Source: Bromus sterilis (taxonomy: Eukaryota; Streptophyta; Magnoliopsida; Poales; Poaceae). Taken from it: DNA of 64,000 nucleotides. The DNA lies in contig OX465599.1 of the NCBI GenBank assembly GCA_950022295.1, forward strand, positions 289,375,501-289,439,500, given 5' to 3'. The notes beneath the pieces were generated by a model. The model did no database searches, was not told where the DNA came from, and was given only the letters and a program-made list of their open reading frames with translations. This document shows positions 56,301-64,000 of the stretch, piece by piece. Position 1 is the stretch's first letter. Every line of letters begins with the position of its first letter. Made by a program: the position numbers and the translations under genes.

Positions 56301-57393
56301 GCAGCCCGCGGCGTTGCGCAGCGAAGGGAGCAGGCGGGGGTCAAAGGCGTGGTCTCGGGCTACGGCTACGTCGTCGGACGCGGCGGCCGGACTACTGTCG
56401 ACGGCGACAAGAAGAAAACGGGCACGAGAGAGGCTGGGGAAAGGGGGAAAACGCAGAGGAGCTCACCAGGAGCACGCCAGTGTTGGTTAGGGAGGCTGGG
56501 GAAGACGGACGTCGGGGAATTCGTCGACGAAGCTCGCGGCGGTTGGCGATGGATCCTTGAAGCTGGTGTCGCGCTCGGGGCTTCCGGGCTCGATTGCTTG
56601 TGCTTGAAGACGAAGACGACTGCTGCGGTGCGGCTGGACAAGCTCGTTCGGCGGATGGCTGCCGTTGGCCACGTCGGGGCGGCGGCGTGCTCTGCGGGGT
56701 GCTCGGTTCTTCACGGGGAGCTCGCCGGGGTGAGAGGGGAAGGGTCCAGGGGAGGGGGAAGTGAGGGAGGAGGAGCACGGGGCGTCCACGGCGCCGCTAA
56801 AGGGGCGGTAGCAACCAGGCAGCTCCCTGGCGGCCATGCGGTGCCCGCCGGCGACCTGCCTGCCTGGCTGTCCTGGGAAGAAGACGGGGGTGCCCTTTTG
56901 GGCTGGGCCGAAATGGCCACTGGGCCCAGGTGAGTGGGATCTTTTCCTTTTTCTAATTTCTCTTCTGTTTTCTTTTCTGTAATATATTGGCCATGCTAAA
57001 ATAATTAGCTAGGCATTTTAGTAAAATGCCCAAACATTTTTAAAAATTCTAGTTGACCAGTAGCTAGTCAAATATAAAATTTGAGCATTTTTGAAATTCA
57101 ATATATTTTGAATTTCAATTCAAATAGGGTAAAATTTAATTTCCAGGGCACCTTTTGAATTTTTGAATATTCCATGGGCATGGGAAAATACCCAAACCAC
57201 TTTTAAAATGATCAGCATCATTTATAGGAATTTTCCAAATACTCAAATGATTTTTGGAAAAATATTTTTATCTGGCCATTTGAATTAATTTCTCAGGGCT
57301 TTATGCTTCCCCATTTTTGAATTTGTTTTGAATTTTTCACATGATGCAAAGGAAAGTCAAAGCCTAGCACTTTCCTAAATTGGGGTTGTGACA
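53341..57393 (-). repeat. 5' LTR of N3
   Basis: Near-identical to 45747-49793. Candidate donor GCTCAC is at 56461-56466, about 930 bases from the LTR start. The 194-codon plus-strand frame at 56349-56933 mirrors that in the other LTR. No gene is supported. Confidence 0.92.
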
Positions 57394-57398
57394 ATTTA

Positions 57399-58003
57399 GC
57401 ATAAAGGCGATGCTCTCTAAGTTACACAATACCAGCCTAAGATGTTCTGCGTGATCTTCTTCGTTCTTCGAGTAGATGAGAATGTCATCAAGATAAACTA
57501 CAACAAATTTATCTAAGTACTCCATGAAGATCGAATTCATCAAGCGCGAGAATGTGGCGGGGGCATTGGTTAAACCGAAGGACATGACGGTGTACTCATA
57601 AAGACCATAACGAGTAGTAAAAGCCGTTTTGGGAATGTCCTCGTTTCGGATTTTGATTTGATGATAGCCTAATCTCAAATCCATTTTGGAGAAGACAGAG
57701 GATCCAGTAAGTTGATCATAAAGATCATTGATCCTGGGCAGTGGGTACTTGTTCTTTATCGTCGCTAGATTTAGCGGGCGATAGTCTACGCACATCCTTT
57801 CTGTTCCCTCTTTCTTCGTTACGAACAGAACGGGGCAATCCCATGGCGATGAGCTAGGGCGGATGAAGCCTTTTGCCAACAACACTTCAAGTTGGATTTT
57901 TAGCTCAGCTAAGTCATGTGGGGCCATTCTATATGGGCGTCTAGAAATTGGGGTTGTGCCTGGTATACGATCAACTATAAATTCTACACACCTGTCGGGT
58001 GAC
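57399..58003 (-). pseudogene. pol: N1 pol, N-terminal part: RT fingers and palm
   Basis: It reads from the deletion junction through the pre-RT segment, MAPHDLAELKIQLEVLLAKG, CVDYRPLNLATIKNKYPLP, FSKMDLRLGYHQIK, MSFGLTNAPATFSRLMN and VVYLDDILIYSK, then LRLVL. A one-base loss near 57415 shifts the frame just before the N3 insertion. The catalytic YLDD is intact. The remainder of RT continues at 45741 after N3. Confidence 0.87.
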
Positions 58004-58652
58004 TAGGTTTAAGGAGTTGGATCTCTGGATAGCTTCCTAGAGGATGACCAAGGTTTACTAGGGCTACAACAGATATGTCAGAGTAGCAAAGTACCCCAAC
58101 ACGATGGTTAGTGTGGTTGTTCTGGCTAGAAGACATCTAAAGTGGGAGGAGGAGCTGGAAATGAATCACCATAGGTCTCTAGAACAAAACCTACAACAAA
58201 CTCTAGAGAACTATCAGGCATGCCACCTAGGAGTTCTTCAAAAAGGACAACCGAAATGGAGGGATGGATTTTGAAAATGCATCAGATTATGAAGAAATCT
58301 GGAATGACTCGGACAGCATAACGGCTGTAATTGCGAGAGAAATGGAAATCCTCACAACATTTGACAGCACTTACATAGGAAGTCTCAAAATAGGAAGCAC
58401 AACCACTCTAGAAGACTGAACACATCTTTCCTATGGCTACAAGGAAGCAAACAATGAGATGTTCTAGTAAGACATAGATGAGCCTAGTCCTATCATCCCG
58501 TAGAAAAGATAAGGGTGACCCAGAACCCAGATCGATGAGGATAAGGAGAAAAAGAAGCCTTACGTTGTTCCCTTATACCCAAAGTAACTATATAACTATA
58601 GAATGCTAGACTCGACTACGACCAAGGGTTTGATAATCCTACAAACAGTCCT
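58004..58652 (-). other. Leader of N1, including a segment shared only with N3
   Basis: The primer-site side matches B's leader. GTAAGT is at 58369-58374 (plus ACTTAC). The stretch about 58004-58255 matches N3's unique segment, including GGMPDSSLEFVVGFVLETY on the minus strand and WEEELEMNHHRSLEQNL on the plus strand, the latter with a frameshift. No established gene. Confidence 0.55.
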
Positions 58653-58664
58653 GCTCTGATACCA
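58653..58664 (-). other. Primer binding site of N1 (tRNA-iMet)
   Basis: The minus strand reads TGGTATCAGAGC, four bases from the LTR end. Confidence 0.9.
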
Positions 58665-58668
58665 AGTC

Positions 58669-61600
58669 TGTCGGCACCCGGGGTTAGCGTATGTAATTTC
58701 AGTCACGATACAATCACATGGAGAGCCGAGAACCGTATCCACTTGTCTAAGCAGACAAGGCCAAGCACAGAACGTTCTTGGTAAGCATCAAATGTGAGGG
58801 GCATCCCATTCAGGCCGAATGATCAACTAAGATGGGTCCTCAACGTCCGCTCACAAGTCTAAATGCTTATGGGTGGTGAATCCCATACTCATAGACATGT
58901 CGCCTCAACCATGTTATCGATTGGATCCTAACTCTTACATAAACTTACTCCAGCCCGATCACTTAGTCGGGGTCTAGGGAGGGCTCGATCATACAACAAA
59001 GTGTGCACGTGACAGAGTCACGAGCAATCGCATCGCGATGCCCCAAGCTGCGCACATCTAAGGGCCACTTGGTGTATAAAAGACCGCCAGCCAGATCACA
59101 ACTAAGGTCTCGAAAACCCATACTAAGACATGCATGTTATAAACATACACGCAGCACACATGCCTAGTATGAACAACAGGTATCATCACATAACTCTACA
59201 AAGTACTCTTTATTGATATACACATAGACCATACAATGATCACATGTCTGCGATCACATTACATCATAGAACGGAAGCAAATTAGGTCTGAGTATAGACA
59301 AGTTTAAAAAATGTCTTAGAGAAGCCTTGTACAACAAACATGCCCTTCCACGAGGGACCAGACTGCTGTCTGGGACTATGCTACCAAGGTCAACGTCGAG
59401 CTTCACGAAGGTGACTCCATCGGGGTCTGGAAGCAAATTACATCTAAAACATAGAAAAAGCAAACGTGAGTACAAAGTCGTACTCAGCAAGACTTACATC
59501 AGAACTACACTACTTATGCTCAAGTATCAAGGTAAAGGGAGGTGGGGTTTCACATGCAGAAGTGCCAGCTTTGACTTGTCTAGTCCTGTGCTACGAGTAC
59601 CAGACTTGAGGTAAGAAGCGTACACGAGTCCACTACCAAGTCTCCAACCAATACACCACTACGGTTACTTCCTCGACTTCCCCACGAGAAAGCACACCAT
59701 AGCACTCACGCTTATCTTCCGAGTTTTATAAGTATCCATTCAAGTTGTCTAATAATCAGGTACAGGTTCCAAGTAGTCCTTAACCGCAGAAGCGGCTATT
59801 CGAATAGTTTTGTTAACCTTGCAAGGGTGTAAACTACACACACATGACCATCGGTTACCGCCTTTTGCTCGCCACCGTTCTAGAGGTGACAGCGAGGATG
59901 TTCACCACGACACTTCGCTCACAACCGGTCTATTCCAGGAGTCGACTATCTGAGTTTTCCTCCACTCGAGAGCCCGGCCGGATCAACGAAACGGACTCAA
60001 ACAATGTAGGTGACCGAGACGCCACCTCTGGCAGATGGTTTTCCTGCCTCACAGGTGCACCCACATATCTATATGATGCAACCATTTCCTTCGTTCTTTT
60101 TCTATGCACATGTCAAATGGAAAGCCCGAACTAATGTGACTCCTAGACGTCAACACGGATCAAGGTACTAGGCCGAGAGGGGTCAGTGAGCCCAATGTGT
60201 GGTTGTACTCTTTGTCTTGGATTACCATACAAGAACTCGGTGCTCAAGGCGGTGTTCAACGAGACAACCCACTGTGTACTCCTACACAGCCTCTCATCGT
60301 TCACCTTGTATTAGGGTGGATTCACCGACACAGTTTCACTTTCATCAACACCATGTTCACCATCATCCCGACTCACATCAAAAGCAACCTCATGTAACAC
60401 TAAGCATGCAATAAGCTATAACAGTTGCATGGGCTTCATGATATCAATCAACTCCTATGTCAGCTAGGATTGTGGTTTTCTTACTACTGTGACAAGATGA
60501 TAGGTCATGCATCGGATATGGGTTCAACTATGCGGTAGAATCGATAGAAGATGATCTCCTAAACATGCATAAGCGAGACTGAGAGGGAATTGGGATTTTA
60601 TAGACATGATCAAAGGGGTTTGCTTGCCTTGCTGACGATACACGGTTCTTAACGGTGGTCTTCTCCTTTGGGGGTGATCACCGTCTCGGAGGCACTGTTA
60701 CCGGCACAAACATCAACAAAGGGGGCCAACATTGTAATAGAATGCACAATCACATGCTTAAGTTGTCACATGATGTGAATGGTATTGATGTGACCTAGGT
60801 TCAAATTGTCACATTTTAATTGAAGTTGATTTGAAAATTAATTCAAATCCAAACTCCAAATGTCATTCAAATTAGGTCAACTTGCATTTGCTAATGTTTA
60901 ATCATTTTATACCATGTCATCATGTGTGGGATATGCTTCTGAAGTACAACTGATAAAATGTGCATTGCCTTGGTTCAAATTAGAATTGCATTTGGAATAA
61001 ATTTGAATTAATTCCAATTAAGCCAAATAGCAAAAGCTACTGGTCCCATTTCAAAACCAACTCAAACATGGTTGAAAGTTGCATATTTGGATAGAGAATT
61101 TTATGCTGATCCTTTTTCATATATTATTTGTCCAATTTGGAGTTCATATGAATTAGTTATGATTTTCCAAAGTTTATTCAATTTTCTGTAATTTCTGGAA
61201 TATTTTAAATCTCTGGAAAACCTTTATTGCGTCATGCTGAGGTCAGGGTGACGTGGGGGGGGGCTTCTGACTGGTGAGGCCTGCTTGTCAGCCACAGTGG
61301 GGTTTAACCCCGGTTTAATTTACCCCTGGTTAATTAGAGGGGGGTCCTGGCCCACCTGTCATGCACTCGGGGGGGGGGGGGGATTAGCACGTGATTAGCA
61401 CTAATCGGCCGGCGGCTAACCGGCGGCAGCCACAGAAACGGCGGAGGGCTCGCCGGAGTAGGGATTTGGCCACGGGAGTAGGAGGGGAAGGCACTGGGAG
61501 GTGCTCCGTCGTCGTCCGCATCCAGTGGAGCACGCAGCGGTCATCGGGAAGCTTCATGGCGACGGCGGCATCGACGTGTGCGGCGGCCGGCTACTGACTC

Positions 61601-62608
61601 CGGGGGAGAATTGGCTACAACCAGTGGGGCAAAGCGCGGATAGATGCAAAATGACCGCGAGCTCACCAGCAACGCGTTGGTGAAGGCGCCGGAGTCGAAG
61701 GGGCTACGGTGGTGACGAATTCCTCGTCGGAGTCGAAGGCGGCCGGCGGCAAGATCTTGGGGCGGCCGTCGTCTGGAGAGCTCGCATGGCTCGATTCGAA
61801 GTGCCGCTCGACGAGGACGAAGATGGTGCGGCTCCTGGACACGTTGGAGTGGCCTCGGGCGGCAGCGCACGACGGCGTGCTCCGGCGTCCTCGGGTGCGT
61901 GTGGAAAAGGTGTAGCAGAGAGGAGGGGGGTGACCAGGAGCAAGGGGGACGGGTGCGGGGGTATGTGTGGCATTGCGTGGCGCTCTGGGGTGCGAGGGGG
62001 AGGCCTAGAAGGCGGCCGGCGTCGCGGTGGCAGTCGGCGCGCTCCCAGGCCGCCACCGAGCTGCTTGCCCGTCGGTGAGGAAGGAGACAAGCAGGTGGAG
62101 GTGGGCTAGGCCGCCTGGTGGGCTGGGGGGGATTAGTTGGGCCGAAAGCCTGGGGTTCTTCCCCTTTTATTTTTCTTCACTGTTTTGCATTTTCTGTCCT
62201 TTGTTTGGCTTTGAAATAAATAGCAAAGCATTTTATAAAATCCTCAAAACTTTTATGTGACCTTACATGGCATAACACTAGCCACTCACAAGTTTTGGGA
62301 AATTTTGAAATTCAAACAATTTGAATTTCAATTCAAATTGGGGTATTATTTAATTTCCAGGGTACCTTTTGAATTTTTGAATATTCCATGGGCATGGAAA
62401 AATACCCAAACCACTTTTAAAATGATCACCATCATTTATAGGAATTTTCCAAATATTCAAATGATTTTTGGAAATAAATTTTTATCTGGCCATTTGAATT
62501 AATTTCTCAGGGCTTTCTGCTTCCCCATTTTTGAATTTTATTTGAAATTTTTGCATGATGCAAAGGGCACAAACAAACCTAGCACTTACCCTAGTTGGGG
62601 TTCTGACA
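58669..62608 (-). repeat. 5' LTR of N1
   Basis: 3940 bp, plus-strand ends TGTCGGCACCCGG and TTCTGACA. Candidate donor GCTCAC at 61661-61666, poly-G run near 61370-61382. No gene is supported. Confidence 0.92.
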
Positions 62609-62613
62609 TCGTG

Positions 62614-64000
62614 CTCCACCCCTGCAAGCCTGCGCAGCACCTCTTTGCCCCTCGCGCCGCTGCTAGCCATCTGTCCCGGCAATCCAGAGCCGCCGAGCTG
62701 CCGCCGACGACTAGTCCCGTCGCCCCAGCAACGCAGAGCTTCCGGACAAGCCTGCCCCCGCTGCAGCCACACCACCGCCTCCACAAACCTCGCCGAAGCC
62801 CCTTATCTCCTTGGCAGTTCGCCTGGCGCCATTGCTGCTCGGTCCGACGATGCCCGCACGTGAACCCCGGTGAGCTCTAGAAATTAGAGCCCCCGACTCG
62901 TCTCAGACCACACCTACCACCCCCACCTCACTCGAATTGCGCGCAAGCAAAGAAGAAGCCCGCCGGGGAGGCCCTGGCACGAGATCCTCGCCGGAGCTCG
63001 CCGGAAGGAGCTCCACCGTCGCCCCCTTCCTCTGGTGCTCCCAGGGAACAACCCCCTCTTTCCTTAGCTTTCTTTCTCTCTGGCATAGCTAAGCCGCCGC
63101 TCGCCGTGGTCCATCTTGCAGTGTAGCTTGACCCCGACGACCTCCCTCCGCCGCCGTCCACTGGAGAAGAAGACCCCCTCGCCGTCCGACCACCATTCTC
63201 CAAGCTACGGGTACGGGCAGAGCCTCCTCACCCAGCCCCTTCCAGCCATGCACTCCTCTGTCGCCGGGGAGGCCTCGCCGCCGGTGAACGCCGTCGCCGG
63301 AGCCCGCCCTGCGCTGTTCTGCCCCTCCCCCTCTAAACCTGCCAGGGCTGGCCCACTGGCAGCTTCATAGGCCAGCCCGAAGCGGTACGAGTGGAGGCGT
63401 ATTCCCTAGAATACGCCTTCGACGTGGCCACCCCCTGGAGAATCAATTAAATTCATTTTTAGTTATTTAAAAATGGATTTTGACCAAACTTTGGCCATGA
63501 ATAACTCCTAAACCACAAGGCCAAATGAGTTGATTCTTTTTTCGAAATTTTTTGTCTTCATCTCCTCTTTAAGTTGGAAAAGTTTGAGGGCTTGACTCCC
63601 CGTGTAGGTCCACTTGACAGAGAAATGATGCATTGGACCTAAATTGCTTTGCCACTTTTATTTTATTGCAGAAGTTGACCAGTAGCTTGCAAGAGACCAG
63701 GAGTTCCAGGACACTCCACTTGACCAAGGCAAGCCACAATATTCTGGTCATGAGGAGCTTGAGTTGGATTCTGTTCATTTGAAGCCTTAACTTGGTTTTT
63801 ATGCTTGCTTTAATTTGCTAATTAAATTGTTACTGCCATGCCAAGTGAAATATTGATTCATGCCATGTTCTCTGATCATTTCCATGTCACTAGAAGATTC
63901 ACATCTTGGTCATGGTAGATAAGTTATGAAGAAGGTGTGCATATTATGTTCATATAGATCATGTCATGCCATGTTAGTTATCTTACCTTTGATTCATGCC
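62614..64000 (+). repeat. Element H, right part: unidentified LTR-like sequence to the window end
   Basis: Continues H after N1. GC-rich to about 63400, then AT-rich. GTGAGC at 62870-62875 lies in a GC-rich segment as in the chromovirus LTRs. A perfect 10-bp inverted repeat with a CCTA loop is at 63395-63418. Open frames in 62550-63370 are in GC-rich sequence on both strands and carry no motif. No primer site is seen before the window ends, so the LTR may continue beyond it. Confidence 0.5.

Larger units (their letters stand above)
45747..57393 (-). mobile_element. Element N3: complete chromovirus without gag, inserted in N1's RT
   Basis: Length is 11,647 bp, LTRs 45747-49793 (4047 bp) and 53341-57393 (4053 bp), target duplication ATTTA (45742-45746, 57394-57398). 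It is in the same orientation as N1 and inserted in homologous RT sequence. Its LTRs are of the D type. It lacks gag and protease with the same junction as N1. The LTR pair is highly similar (a handful of differences per 600 bp in the GC-rich part), so it is a young insertion. Its pol has stops but I see no frameshift. Confidence 0.92.
35444..62608 (-). mobile_element. Element N1: chromovirus without gag, carrying nested N2 and N3
   Basis: It is bounded by TCGTG duplications at 35439-35443 and 62609-62613 in H. On the minus strand: 5' LTR 62608-58669, iMet primer site, leader, RT start (58003-57399), interruption by N3, rest of pol (45741-43454), then the 3' LTR 43476-35444, which is interrupted by N2. 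Net length is about 11.4 kb. Gag and protease are absent: the leader joins pol at the codons for DRCVEF just before RT, exactly as in N3. The LTRs are of the B type. Confidence 0.9.

Noticed and set aside
62542..63370. Proline- and serine-rich ORFs in H as a cellular gene
   Set aside because: GC-rich sequence with frames on both strands, flanked by LTR-like sequence; several frames cross the N1 insertion boundary.

Overview
The window is a block of nested LTR retrotransposons from a large, repeat-rich plant genome. The families (Athila-like, Tat-like and long-LTR chromoviruses with tRNA-iMet primer sites), the GC-rich long LTRs and the depth of nesting fit a Triticeae grass such as wheat, Aegilops, rye or barley. 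The species is an inference. I see no cellular gene, rRNA, tRNA gene or CRISPR array. Every credible coding region belongs to a Ty3/gypsy-type element, and every pol long enough to judge carries stops or frameshifts. Left stack (1-26177): a Tat-like pol fragment Y (+, 23846-26177) was hit by an Athila-like element Z (-; gag start, tRNA-Asp primer site and one LTR visible, 1-1741 plus 23484-23845). Z's LTR was hit by a Tat-like element A (-, 1742-23483, target duplication GGGGG). A's coding region was hit by chromovirus B (+, 8938-21382, target duplication GTCCG). Element A carries pol, a 13-unit tandem repeat and an antisense gene with its own TATA box. Right stack (26178-64000): a related chromovirus D (+, 26178-34468) has a truncated 5' LTR and an extra 248-codon ORF between the primer site and gag. 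D was hit by an LTR-like element H (+, 34469-35443 and 62614-64000). H was hit by chromovirus N1 (-, 35444-62608, target duplication TCGTG). N1 in turn holds a solo LTR N2 (37840-41929, AACAT) in its 3' LTR and a complete element N3 (45747-57393, ATTTA) in its RT gene. B, D, N1, N2 and N3 belong to one chromovirus group (Tekay-like by primer site, long LTRs and a C-terminal chromodomain) with at least two LTR subtypes (B/N1/N2 and D/N3). In an intact member the parts would work as usual: gag forms the particle, PR matures it, RT and RNase H copy RNA from a tRNA primer to a polypurine primer, and the chromodomain integrase inserts the copy. Most notable are the extra ORF of D, which looks like a double-stranded-RNA-binding fold; a gag/protease deletion shared by N1 and N3; an array of polypurine-tract copies inside hairpins in A; conserved candidate splice sites; and a compensatory base change in a conserved LTR hairpin.
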